This document shows positions 45,623 to 55,740 of a stretch of DNA of 64,000 nucleotides, piece after piece. A model generated the notes under the pieces. It did not search any database and was not told where the DNA came from. It worked only from the letters and a program-made list of their open reading frames with translations. The position numbers and the translations under genes are program-made. The stretch's first letter is position 1. Each line of letters begins with the position of its first letter. This DNA is from Charina bottae (lineage: Eukaryota > Chordata > Lepidosauria > Squamata > Charinaidae): the NCBI GenBank assembly GCA_023362775.1, contig JALMGJ010000008.1, forward strand, positions 34,955,001-35,019,000, given 5' to 3'.

Positions 45623-46687
45623 ATATGGATTTGCCCTTGAAATTGGAAGCAGATGGGATATCCCATAATACAAAATAAATGTGTAATGTAGTAAAGGATA
45701 CCCATGGCTATGTGCTTTGTTATTTATGGAGTTCTTACTACACATATGCTTATCATGATTTTAAAAATATAACTGGTTTTAAACCATTATTTTTAATTAT
45801 AATATTTATAATTAACAAAGACTAAAAATGGACAAAATAGAGACTTTCATGGGGACTGATCCTAAACACATTTCCTAAATACTTATGAACTTATTTTTGA
45901 GGTGGCAAAAGTTGCAGCTTTAGTTCCTATTATGCTTAGCTTTGCAATCTTATTGACATAAGCAGTCAATTTCATATCCTACTCTCAGATTGCTCATAGA
46001 AACTAATCCAATATATTAAGTGGCAAGGAAAGTAGTACTTTTCAGTCTCACCAAAATGAGATCATTAATAAAGTCATTCATGCACAACACAACACCATTA
46101 GCAATTTTATAGCCATAGACCATATAAGAGTATTCATGACTGATGGATTATATTTACAAATCACATTTTCAATAATAATTTTAAAATGTACAAGTGATGC
46201 ACAACTGAAAAAAATAAAAGTAGACCACATATAGTTTTGAGAACTTGCATAAGGAAAGGCTTTGTGTAGAGAAGAAGGTACCCATCTTGATTGCCTGTGA
46301 AACTGCATTGCCCCCATGGAATCATGATGGTTTCTTAGAAACTTTGTATTATAAGGAGTGATTCTTTTTCACCAGTGCTACCAAATGTTAAATAATTTGA
46401 GAAATCACTTTATCTTTCTGGGGAGAGAGAGAGAGAATAAATGTCACTATAGCAACTGCTAAAGTTATTCTATAAAATATTATCAAATTCAACTTGGGTG
46501 GGGAAGAATCCAGAATTTGCTCATAGGTCTGTACTAGCATCCCAGAAAACAAGTGGCTTTAAAATAGAATTCAGAAGTAAAACTAATAAAGATCTTTCCC
46601 TGTCAAGATTAATCTCAATAAATCAATTATATTTAAGATTTACAAAGCAAACTGCATTGCTATCCTATGCACATATACTCAAAATAA
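45623..46687. other. Unassigned DNA
   Basis: No recognised feature. Confidence 0.4.
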
Positions 46688-46885
46688 ATAGGAAATAAAA
46701 TACTCTTAGGGCTATTTAAAATAAATGCAGTTTCTTACAGGTTCAATCAATTCCCACCATCTTCCATAAGCTTTTGTATCATAAGAAGTAATATTTCCAC
46801 TCCATTCTATATTGATCAAATCCAATCTCAAGGACTGTCTCCAATTCTGAACACCATATTTTAAGAAAGTTTCTAGTAAAAAGAA
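46688..46885 (+). repeat. Copy of a repeat segment also at 49106
   Basis: Starts aggaaataaaatactcttag. It is similar over about 190 bp to 49106-49295, where the sequence runs on into a CR1 3' region. The end (ctgtctccaattctgaacac then atattttaagaaag) has the CR1 'ccagttctgggcaccacacttcaagaa' block. It is either an independent, shorter CR1-family copy or a local duplication. Confidence 0.6.
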
Positions 46886-46925
46886 ATTTTATTGTTCATT
46901 GTATTTACTCTAAGGTAAGTGTCTA

Positions 46926-47286
46926 CAGGTAGTCCTCACTTACCAACTGCCTTGTTTAGCAACCATTTGAAGTTACTACGGTGTAAAGAAACAGCTTTGT
47001 GACCAATTCTTGCATTTATGACTGTTGCGGTGTCCTGCGGTCACGTGATTGTCATTCGGAAGCTTCCCACTGGCTTGTGACAAGCAGTTAATGGAGGACA
47101 TGGAAGTAAAATCGTAAGTGGCAGTCACATGATGTTTCATTTAATGACCATAGTGACTTGCTTAACGACCAAATGAGAAGTGATGTCATAAGTCCATCAT
47201 GGTCATGTGATCTTCAATTTAGTGACCATGACACTTAGTGGTGGAGTTGCTGGTCCCAACTGTGGTTGTTAAGCAACGACTACCTG
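46926..47286 (+). mobile_element. Tigger-like MITE, copy 1
   Basis: TIRs caggtagtcctcacttacca and the complement of 'ttaagcaacgactacctg'; TA target duplication (46924-46925 and 47287-47288). The TA duplication and CAGGTAGTCC ends suggest a Tc1/mariner superfamily (Tigger/pogo-like) non-autonomous element of 361 bp. Repeated 'ttaatgaccat' and 'cttaacgacc' blocks are internal copies of the terminus motif. No transposase. Confidence 0.8.
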
Positions 47287-47324
47287 TATTTGATTTAGTT
47301 TATTTTCTTTTATAATATTTTTTC

Positions 47325-47695
47325 AGAAAAATCCTATCCTTGAAGATACCGCACATATCTTATTTGATTGCAAATTATACTCTGTAGAAAGGAGTGACCA
47401 CTGATTTATATTTAAAAATAAAAAAATACTGGAGCAGCCAGCAGAAACTTTCTTATTTTTTACAGGGAAAGTACCAGCATATTACTAGTAAAACTGCACT
47501 CTTCATAACAAAGGCAATCTTAAAGAGGACAGTTTATTTAGACCAGATTGGAGTTGACTGTATGGGTGACGTTTTGATATGAATTTGTATTACAGTTTTA
47601 CTTGTATCTACTTGTATTTATTTGTATGTTTATAATGGCTTTTTATTTTATTTTATTTTATTTTATTCTTGATATGGTCAAAAGACTAAATCAAT
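47325..47695 (+). mobile_element. LINE ORF C-terminal and 3' UTR relic
   Basis: Translation gives LEDTAHILFDCKLYSVER, then about 15 codons of unrelated sequence, then YQHITSKTALFITKAILKR. This resembles the 'E...HvLl.CplY..eR' and 'ditskvAkF...A.k.R' ends of some vertebrate LINEs (Dong/R4- or Vingi-like; clade uncertain). A 3' end 'gatatggtcaaaagactaaatcaat' runs into the (ATCT)n tract. Confidence 0.45.
47639..47668. repeat. (TTTTA)n microsatellite
   Basis: About six units within the LINE 3' region. Confidence 0.9.
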
Positions 47696-47698
47696 AAC

Positions 47699-47737
47699 TA
47701 TCTATCTATCTATCTATCATCTATCTATCTATCTATC

Positions 47738-47784
<47 letters not shown>
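47699..47784. repeat. (ATCT)n microsatellite
   Basis: About twenty units with two regularly placed 3-bp interruptions (atc). Confidence 0.95.
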
Positions 47785-48062
47785 ACACTGAGAATCCTGC
47801 TGAACATGTGTCTTTGCTTCTTTGAAATCTTTTATTTACTCTTAAAAAAATCTGTACTGTTATCATCATTATCATATGTTTATATATTTCATTTTGAATC
47901 CTGACTTTCTGCCCAGAGACAAGTGTCTTTGATTTAAAGTTGTCATATATGGCATTTGCAAGGTCTTTTTTATCAGCATTTCCAGAGGAAATTCAGATGT
48001 TGCTGTAAAGATTAGGAGTTTTAAAGTTTGCCTTTCAAAATAATTATATGTTTACAGCTATT

Positions 48063-48354
48063 GGTTGTTGTGGGTTTTCCGGGCTGCGTGGCTGTGTTCT
48101 GGCAGTTTTTATTCCTAACGTTTCGCCAGTAGCTGTGGCTGGCATCTTCAGAGGACAGGAGCACAGCTAGAAGATTCTCTCTGTGCCCAAGTGGAGGGTG
48201 AGAGAATCTTCTAGCTGTGCTCCTGTCCTCTGAAGATGCCAGCCACAGCTACTGGCGAAACGTTAGGAACCAAATCTGCCAGAACACGGCCACACAGCCC
48301 GGAAAACCCACAACAACCATCGGATTCCGGCCGTGAAAGCCTTTGACTATACAT
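48063..48354 (+). mobile_element. Fold-back retroelement fragment, probably Penelope-like
   Basis: Inverted arms of 119 bp (48063-48181 and 48200-48318, a handful of mismatches) around an 18-bp spacer. They are followed by a short 3' tail atcggattccggccgtgaaa 'gcctttgactatacat'. The unit is flanked by a 13-bp target duplication tttacagctattg (48051-48063 and 48355-48367). The variable-length duplication and an inverted partial copy next to a direct partial copy fit Penelope-like elements, which often insert this way. The block 'ctgaagatgccagcc...ctggcgaaacg' is common in squamate repeats. No GIY-YIG or RT coding sequence is left. Family name is inference. Confidence 0.7.
48230..48268 (+). ncRNA. 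Hammerhead-ribozyme-like motif
   Basis: Core ctgaaga (48230-48236) fits CUGANGA. A hairpin gccag/ctggc (48238-48242 and 48252-48256) corresponds to helix II. gaaac (48257-48261) then gtt (48262-48264) fits GAAAC and the NUH cleavage site. Flanking tcct (48226-48229) and agga (48265-48268) pair as helix I. Helix III would be the self-complementary acgt, as in dimeric minimal hammerheads. One extra U lies between the core and helix II. Activity untested. Confidence 0.5.
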
Positions 48355-48367
48355 TTTACAGCTATTG

Positions 48368-48753
48368 TACAGCTTTCAAAAAGAAAACTTTTATAGACTG
48401 ACGAAGAGGTAGCTATTTTAAAATAGGAGAAAGAATGGGAATAATTTGGCCACTCACTGATTTTGTCTCCCTTCACCTCTTCTATCTAACATATTAACCT
48501 AGTGAATTAATCTCCTGATGTTCTGTACACATACTGTCCGAGCAGCTTTCTGTTTCCTCTGTGGATATATCATATCTTGACAGAATAACTAAAAATTACC
48601 AAGAGTTGTACATCTTAGGTAAGGAAAAATATTCATGGCATCCAGAGGATTTGTTAAGCAGATTTTTAACATTTTTAACAGATGCAAATATGGATATAAA
48701 ATATTGAAATGTTGAAGGCAAAGGTAGAAATATAGGGATATTTTTCTCCCTAT
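48368..48753. other. Unassigned DNA
   Basis: No recognised feature. Confidence 0.4.
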
Positions 48754-48761
48754 ATCTACAG

Positions 48762-49084
48762 CAGGGCTTTCCAAACTGTGTGTCGCGACACAATACTGTG
48801 TCACCTGGGGGCCGCAAGTGTGTTGTACAACAACCCGGAAGCGCTGATGGCACGCTGCTGCGCGCAGCATTGGCGGGCCATCAGCGCTTCCAGGTTGTCG
48901 TGCAACACACCAGGATGCTGCCACTGCTGCCGCCACAGCGCGCAAAAACCCAAAAGCGCAGCGGCGGCAACCTGGAAGCACTGCCACTTCCGGGGTTTTG
49001 TGCGCCGTGACGGTGGCGGTGCTTCCGGGGTTTTGCACGCCGGCCGTTGGTGTGTCGCCAACGGCAAAAGTTTGGAAAGCCCTG
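48762..49084 (-). mobile_element. hAT-like MITE, copy 3
   Basis: 323 bp with TIRs cagggctttccaaact and agtttggaaagccctg. It has a perfect 8-bp duplication atctacag (48754-48761 and 49085-49092). The end with 'gtgtgtcgcgacacaa' is on the left here and on the right in copies 1 and 2, so this copy is inverted relative to them. The GC-rich interior shares 'ccatcagcgcttccaggtt' with copy 1 but has no 40-bp array. It sits just upstream of the repeat segment at 49106. Confidence 0.88.
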
Positions 49085-49105
49085 ATCTACAGGAATAAAA
49101 GAATT

Positions 49106-49970
49106 AGGAAATAAAACACCGTTAGGGCTATTTAAAATAAATGCAGTTTCTTACAGGTTCAATCAATTCCTACCATCCTCCATAAGCTTTTGTATCGTAA
49201 AAAGTAATAGTTCTACTCCATTCCATATTGATCACACCCCGCCACAAGGACTGTCTCCGTTTCTGAGCACCACATTTTAAGAAAGTTTCAAGTAAGCTGG
49301 AAGAGCACAGAGAAGAGCAATGAAGATAAATGGGACCCTTAAAGTCTTAAAGGAGTAATTTGGGGAACTGGGTATGCTTAACAAAACCATGTCTGAGGCC
49401 CATAATAGCATTCATTAAATGCTTGAAAGGATGTAACACAGAAGAAGACAAAGGCCTGTCCTCAAACACTTCAAGGAACAGGACAAAGTATAATGGATTT
49501 AAATTAAAGAAGAGCAGATACTGATTGAGATAAACTTTCTAAATATTAAGAAGAGTCTGACACTGGAACCAATTACCTAGGGATGTAATAGGTTTCCCTT
49601 TGCTAGATGTCTTGAAGCAGAGGTTAGGCAGGTGTTTCTTGGGTATGCCTTAGCTTATACTCCAGTAGAAGAAGAGCCAGTTTGGTTTAGTGGTTAAGGC
49701 AATGGGCTAGAAACCAGGAGACTGAGAGTTCTAGTCTTGCCTTAGGCATGAAAGCTGGCTGGGTGACCTTGGACCACTCACTCTCTCTCAGCCCAACCCA
49801 CCTCACAGGGTTGTTGTTGTGAGGAAAATAGGAGGAGGAAGGAGTGTTAGGTATGTTCGCCACCTTGAGTTATTTATAAAAATAATAAAGGTGGGATAGA
49901 AAATAAATGAATAAATAAATAAATGGCTGGGGAGGCCCCTTCCAGCATTATGATTCTCTGTATTTTCTCA
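49106..49970 (+). mobile_element. CR1 LINE 3' region interrupted by a SINE
   Basis: After the segment shared with 46688, CR1 blocks appear in order: accacattttaagaaagttt, 'gaagagcacagagaagagcaatgaa', 'tgcttgaaaggatgtaacac', 'ggatttaaattaaagaagagc' and 'cttgaagcagaggttaggcaggtg' (to about 49668). The SINE intervenes, then ggccccttccagcattatga (from about 49937) is the CR1 3' terminus. Same broad CR1 group as the copy at 2254-2641, opposite strand. No coding potential left. Confidence 0.8.
49672..49925 (+). mobile_element. tRNA-derived SINE with LINE-like ATAAA tail
   Basis: Head agagccagtttggtttagtg with A box (tggtttagtggttaag) and B box (gagttctagtc), body 'gctgggtgaccttggaccactcactctctctcagcc' and 'cctcacagggttgttgttgtg'. 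The tail 'accttgagttatttataaaa-taataaaggtggga' ends in (AATA)n. The head and early body match the Sauria-type SINE at 7469, but the tail is not BovB-like. It inserted in the CR1 copy. Confidence 0.88.
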
Positions 49971-50715
49971 TTTCAGATACTGTTTATTCACAGTAACAGG
50001 TCCCAACAATTTACAGTGCTGTCCCCTGCCTTCCACCCACACACACAAGAAGTGACTGAAAGTAGAGCTGCCCCAGAAAACTACCCTAGACAAATCCACA
50101 AAGGTAGTGTGAATTTTACAAATTAGGGCTGCACAAATCCAGGAGGCAGCAAAGAGATAAAGAAACTCTAACTCTGGATTTTAGCAGGCTGGACTTGGCA
50201 GTCCTAGTGAAGTGGCTGTACATGCACCTTCTCACGGAGACAGCCAGGGGCAACATCAAGAGCATCTGTTGAAGCTTGTAAAGAGATGTGGCTGCTTTAA
50301 TGATCTGAAAGGAGATGGTCCTTACCTGATATTGCATGTTATGAAGCAGCTCTTTCAAAGAAGGTGCACAATCCTAAGAAACATCAGGGTGTGGGCAGTA
50401 TAGAAATGTGGTAAATAAATAAATGTAATATCATTGTGTCTTGTTTACACCTACCAAAAGCTACAGAACAATAATTAATTGCACCTTGGCTTATTTTGGC
50501 CTCAAGATTTCTAGAGCCACTCTGTTGATTGTGAAATAATGCCACCTATTTGCTGAAAATACTTTTAAAAAGAAAATGGAACTTACAACTGATTTGATTC
50601 AAACAAACTGAGAAAAGAAATTCAGCTGTCATGAATGATTCAGAGGGGGTGCTCCAAACAATAACAGAAATATGGATCCCACCATCACCACCCAAACAAG
50701 AATAGCTTTGCTCTA
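49971..50715. other. Mostly unassigned; CR1-like tail at its middle
   Basis: A tail-like block gtgtgggcagtatagaaatg followed by (AAAT)n at about 50388-50426 resembles a CR1/L3 3' end. Nothing else recognised. Confidence 0.45.
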
Positions 50716-50817
50716 CAGCAGCCTTTTCCCACTTGGTTTCTTTCAGATGTCTTAGAACTATAGCTTCAAGGGTTCCCAGTCAGAATCTGGAGGGCATCAG
50801 GTGAAGGAAAGGCTGCC
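50716..50817. repeat. Short dispersed repeat with complementary ends
   Basis: Begins cagcagccttttcccacttg and ends ggaaaggctgcc; the ends are complementary over about 12 bp. The interior 'tttcagatgtcttagaactatagcttcaag...cagaatctggagggcat' matches a common squamate repeat related to the fragment at 2660. Family not identified. Confidence 0.6.
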
Positions 50818-51968
50818 TTATGATGATTAAGAACAGTTTCTCACTGAAAGGTTTCATGAGGCTAACAATGATCTTAACTGATGCTTTCTTTGGGGAAAGT
50901 CTTTATAAAGTCTTCTTTATTGGAAGACTTCCTAGCATTTAAAGCATTTCTCTTGCTGGGCATAGGTTTTGTAGACAGTCTGTTTCTTCCTCTGTCCTTC
51001 CCCAAATCAATGCAGGGGATAGGTCCATGCATTTTGGAAGAATAATCAGTTATGACTTCCATTTAAATCTGCTGGAAAATGGATAAGCAGTTCACAGTTA
51101 CTGCATTAAAAACTCTTTACTTTACAAAGTGATCTCTTAGCTGCACCTGGATCTCATGAACTGTAGCTTTAGATCAAAGCCCAACATTATTTAGCCTGGG
51201 AAGAACAGCAGCCTGCAAAATAATGCCAAGCAAAGACCTCTCTAAAAAGTGTGAAAAGGAAAGATGCTTTCTTTGGGCTGGGCTTGAATCTCTCCATTCC
51301 TCAAAGCTGTAGAGCAGCCAGCAAGGTGGAGCACAACCTTCTGACAAAGAAACTCAACATGGAAAGGCAGCAAACCATGAAAAATTGACACCCAACATAT
51401 ATAACATTTTTCTAAAAGTATTGCATTACATTTTACCTGGAAAATATTTAATTACAGGAATAAGTGAAAGACACACTGCAACTTTATGGGTCAGAACAAT
51501 CAAAGCAAGTCTGATTGTTTGGATGGCAGCTAAAATCTAAACTGACAAATCAAGAGACATCAGATTTCAACAAGCAAGCAAGCTGGATGAGGTTGAGGAA
51601 AATGCTTAACTGGCACCATCTAATGGTAGAACTACACAGTAAAAATGCCCATTTGTTATCAAAAATTGCATCTTTCACTGCCTTTCCCCTTGAGTAAATC
51701 ATGGTCCATATTGTTTGACAGCAATGGATCCATAAGATGTCTACATGGATTTCTGTGACAGCTGCCAAAATTTACTCCTCTGTGGCCCAAACCACCATGC
51801 TGAATGGGATTTTTTACCATCTGGTGAAAAGTAGTCTGACCACAAAATAAAAAAAGTTGCAAGATCTGGAAGTTGGTTACAAAAAGGAGTAGTTTTGCTT
51901 TGCTTTGCTTTTTAAAAAAGGTGTTACATCAAGCAAGTTTGTGTTAAAATATCTGTGTGAAGGAGAAT
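50818..51968. other. Unassigned DNA
   Basis: About 1.15 kb without recognised features. Open frames near 51550-51860 are short and unmatched. Confidence 0.4.
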
Positions 51969-51994
51969 ATACACACACACACACACACACACAC
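51969..51994. repeat. (AC)n microsatellite
   Basis: About thirteen units. Confidence 0.95.
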
Positions 51995-52331
51995 ATTGTG
52001 TGAAGGAAACAACAGTACATAAGATTGAAATTGGAGTTTTCCCTTATTTTTTTATTTTTTCTTTAACATCTTTTCTTTGGTAAAGATGCCTATGAAAGAA
52101 ACACATTTCAGAGAAAGTTGCAGATAAAATGGGTATTTAATGCATTAACAATATGAAGATAAACTGGAATATTGCCATACTTATCTAAACAATAAAGTGA
52201 ATCAGATTTATAATTCTCCATTTAGCCCTTCTGAGAGCATGATATTATGCAGTTCTCTGCCCCAGTTTGGTTAGTAGAGGACAACACGAAATATGGAATA
52301 TGTTCTCAGCACAAATACAATACTATATGCA

Positions 52332-52575
52332 TTGTTGTTGTTTATTCGTTCAGTCGTTTCCGACTCTTCGTGACTTCATGGACCAGTCCACGCCAGAGTT
52401 TCCTGTCGGCCGTCACCATCCCCAGCTCCCCAATGGTTGAGTCCGTCACCTCCAGAATACCATCCATCCATCTTGCCCTTGGTCGGCCCCTCTTCCTTTT
52501 GCCTTCCACTTTCCCTAGCATCAGCTTCTTCTCCAGGGTATCCTGTCTTCTCATTATGTGGCCAAAGTACTTCAT
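52332..52575 (-). mobile_element. RTE/BovB LINE 3' end, divergent subfamily
   Basis: Minus-strand translation gives MKYFGHIMRRQDTLEKKLML, GKRKRGRPRARWMDGI and a C-terminus 'VHEVTKSRKRLNE'. The 3' end is tcgttcagtcgtttccgac on the plus strand. It differs clearly from the BovB copies at 6967 and 59553 (for example ARWMDGI versus MRWLDSI). A short atatgcat on both sides may be the target duplication. 5' truncated. Confidence 0.85.
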
Positions 52576-52576
52576 A

Positions 52577-53439
52577 TGCATAGATATTCTATTTTTGAAA
52601 CAAATAGTGTTTGTTTCAAATCTCCCAAATCTTGTACTTAGACTCCAAGTCCTCCAAAGTGTATTGAAAATCTAAAAGGCCACATGATCTTTCCAAATAA
52701 CTGATATCCATCAATTGAGGCTATCAGCACAGGTTATGTCAAGGAGATAACTGGTGAAGAAGGAGCGGGCTCCCTCCTTCTTCACCAGTTATCTCCCTGA
52801 CAGGTTAGCTGCATATTTCATTTTGTTCCTTACTGGGGCACTCATTGCCTAACAATGATGGAAAGCAAAGCAGATGGATTCATATTTTAAAAATGCAGCC
52901 TTATACTGAGCAAACAATGTGTTCAGATCTTAATTATCAGTTTATGAACTGTTTAGCGTTTCTAATGGAGGAATAAGAAATTTGAAAGGAAGCTTAGGAA
53001 GCCCTTTCCAGTACAACATGTACATGAGGCTAATCTTCAAGTGTACAAGATGTAACTGCCTTCCTTGTTTTGATAGTAGCAAGTCATGTTATCTGCCTTG
53101 AATGAGAAGCATTTCTTAGTTCACACCAACTATGCTGCCTTTGTAACCACTAAAGTCACTGGATCAAAGTTTCCCTTTTTCCCTTCACATCAAAAAGATA
53201 AGAAAAAAAATCTAGCTTCTTTAACTTTAAAGAGTATGGTTTATCAGGTTGAGAGAATATTTGCCAGCATTGAGCTCTATATCATCTCATCATGACTTTT
53301 CCCTTAATGAAGAGTAAATACAGAATTAGTAGGGTGTTGTTTTTTTTTAATCTCAGAAGTTACACAACAGAGTTCAGCATTAGAATGTATTTTTTTTTAG
53401 GCGAACATGCATAATAATCCTTTTTCCTCCTATTTTGTC
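52577..53439. other. Unassigned DNA except one hairpin
   Basis: Contains the hairpin at 52738-52801; otherwise nothing recognised. Confidence 0.4.
52738..52801. repeat. Short inverted repeat, 28-bp arms
   Basis: Left arm 52738-52765 (gtcaaggagataactggtga...) and right arm 52774-52801 pair with one mismatch around the 8-bp spacer cgggctcc. Confidence 0.9.
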
Positions 53440-53534
53440 ACCCAGCCGGCTTTCATGCCTAAGGCGGGACTAGAACTCACAGTCTCCTGGTTTCTAGGCC
53501 AGCACCTTAACCACAACACCAAACTGGCTCTCAT
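53440..53534 (-). mobile_element. tRNA-derived SINE head relic
   Basis: Plus strand reads cacccagccggctttcatgc, 'gcgggactagaactcacagtctcctgg' and 'accaaactggctctc', the reverse complement of the head and early body of the Sauria-type SINEs at 7469 and 49672. The tail half is missing. Confidence 0.8.
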
Positions 53535-54006
53535 TTAGAGATGAAAATCTTTAGTAAAATAAAAATCTCTTTTAGAGATGAAATCTCTTGCAGGGATGAA
53601 ATGTCTTAATCTCTATTTAATGAAATTATCCATGTTCTCATTTAAATATCAAATAAATATATTCTGACAGCTTTACAGCTTCATTACATATTCAATCTTC
53701 ATATGGAAGTTTGGCATATCGACCAGCTGTCACCCCAGTAGGCAGAGCATCTATATGGGCTAAGGAGAAGACTGAGTATGCATTTGCTCAAACATAGAGG
53801 TTGAGTCTGTTTCACACATCCTTCCAAAATGTCCACTGTACACCCCCTCTTGAGCCTAATAGACTCCACTCATGAAGAGGAGATTGGGGTATTCTTACTA
53901 AACAACCAATACCCAGGTGTTTCAAAGGCAGTAGCAAAAATTTGATTTATACCCTTAGCTTATAGAAACCGTTTTGTACCTCCAATGAATTGCTAATTTT
54001 ATAGGG

Positions 54007-54010
<4 letters not shown>
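53535..54010. other. Unassigned DNA
   Basis: Includes short direct repeats of tttagagatgaaa near 53535 and 53572. No other feature. Confidence 0.4.

Positions 54011-54058
<48 letters not shown>
54011..54058. repeat. (AT)n microsatellite
   Basis: About twenty-four AT units. Confidence 0.95.
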
Positions 54059-54061
<3 letters not shown>

Positions 54062-54199
54062 AGGGTGTGCTGTATTTTAAATTTTGTGACTTGGTCTTGG
54101 ACTGTAAATAAGTAAATGAATACAGCTGTATTTTTTTCTGAGACAATTTTAACATTAAAAACTACCCCCAGTTGATTAATTAATTAATCCCTTTCCTGG

Positions 54200-54921
54200 A
54201 TTGGGAGGCCCTCCAAACAGTCACTCACGCCCTTGTCATCTCCCGTATAGACTATTGTAATGAGCTCTACATGGGGCTACCCTTGAAGAGTATCCGGAAG
54301 CTTCAGCTGGTGCAGAATGCAGCGGCGCGAGCAGTTATGGGTGCCAGGAGATCGGCACATGTGACACCTCTGCTACGCGAGCTGCATTCGGTGCCAGTTT
54401 GCTTCCGGGTCCAATTCAAGGTGTTGGTGATTACCTTTAAAGCCCTACATGGCATAGGACCAGGGTACCTGAGGGACCGTCTCGTCCCGATAACGTCGGC
54501 CTGCCCCACCCGTGCATGCAGAAAGGGCATGCTTCGGACCCCCTCAACAAGAGAATTCCATCTTGCAGGGTCCAGGAGGCGTGCCTTCTCTGCGATAGTG
54601 CCTGCCCTATGGAATATCTTGCCCCCGGAGGTGAGACTGGCCCCCTCACTCCTGGCCTTTCGGAAGGCCCTTAAGACCTGGCTGTGCCGCCGGGCCTGGG
54701 ACAACGGAGGTGGTAGTGCCTCCTGGGGTTGGCTGGCCCCGTAGCCCCACGATCCATTCTGCGGGTCCTAATCCATCTTGGATTTTATTTTATTTATTTT
54801 ATGCTTATGAGATATTTTGTATAGTTTTTAAATTTTATTTATTGTAACCCGCCCAGAGTCCCTTGCATGGGAGATGGGCGGGGAATAAATTTGAAAAATA
54901 AATAAATAAATAAATAAATAA
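54200..54921 (+). mobile_element. CR1/L3 LINE 3' end, 5' truncated, open C-terminal frame
   Basis: A 157-codon frame (54271-54744) gives the CR1 RT C-terminus without stops: MGLPLKSIRKLQLVQNAAAR, HVTPLLRELHSVPVCF, RRRAFSAIVPALWNILPPEV and LLAFRKALKTWLC. About 70 bp upstream (translated 'CHLPYRLL'-type codons, frame-shifted) belong to the same domain. The tail is cccgcccagagtcccttgca, gagatgggcgggg and (AAAT)n. Along with 14988 it is the best preserved CR1 copy here, and it encodes no catalytic residues. Confidence 0.9.
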
Positions 54922-55050
54922 TGTTAATAATAATAATAGTTTATTACTATTAACATTAATAGGTATTGTTACAACAGTTATAACAATAGTTATCATTCGT
55001 TAATAATAACTATTGTTAACAGTTATTATTAGTTAATAATAGTTTATTAT
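54922..55050. repeat. AT-rich (TAA)n-derived inverted-repeat tract
   Basis: Blocks of aataataatag and 'ttaataataactattgtt' recur in both orientations, so the tract can fold on itself. Probably expanded from the A-rich tail of the adjacent CR1. Confidence 0.75.
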
Positions 55051-55740
55051 CACTGAGTAGGGCTCAGTTTCTGGTGATGGTAGGGCAAAGGCTGCATATT
55101 ATCCTGTCTCGAATGGTTATGACAATATGTAGATCTTCCAAGGTATCACAGCAATCTTGTTATTCCATCTATCCACTTTATTTGCTGTCTTCCCCTTTAA
55201 CCTTGCTAACCATAGTCATTTTCTTTTTCCTAGTCCAAATCACAGTTTTTTATACTAAATTTTACTTTGCTTCACAATCTGTTTTGTGCGCTTTTGGGAC
55301 GGCATATTAATACTCTCAAGAAAAATGTTAAGAATGTTGAATTGCTCTTATTCCTCAAATGCACATTAATCATAATAGTCAGAAGTACCAAGTATCCGAT
55401 GTAGAAACCAGAGCTGTTCCATATGTTTCCTCCAGAGCAAAAAGGTTTGTACATTTTAGGTTAAGTATATAAAAGGCTTGTGGGATGAGAGTGGATTTTA
55501 AAGTTTGATGCCACAAATGACATGTCATATTGACCTAGCGACAGAATCTGTCATTACTTGTCCTTATGCTTCCTTTGGTGTCTCAGCAAATTATGTCTCT
55601 AGCCGCAACAAAATACAAATCAAAATTTTGGTTTCCTTTTTACCGTGCTTGAAAAAGTTGCACCTTCTTTGTTAAGGTTTTGGTTGGCTGCACAGTGAAA
55701 AAGGGCTTTTGACTGTATGTAATAATTAGCTATATAATAA
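55051..55740. other. Unassigned DNA
   Basis: No recognised feature. Confidence 0.4.

Noticed and set aside
47699..47784. Regularly spaced units that could suggest an array of the CRISPR type
   Set aside because: A simple (ATCT)n microsatellite with two 3-bp slips; no spacers.
48078..48318. microRNA precursor reading of the long hairpin
   Set aside because: Arms of 119 bp with element tail and a 13-bp target duplication are better explained by an inserted fold-back retroelement.
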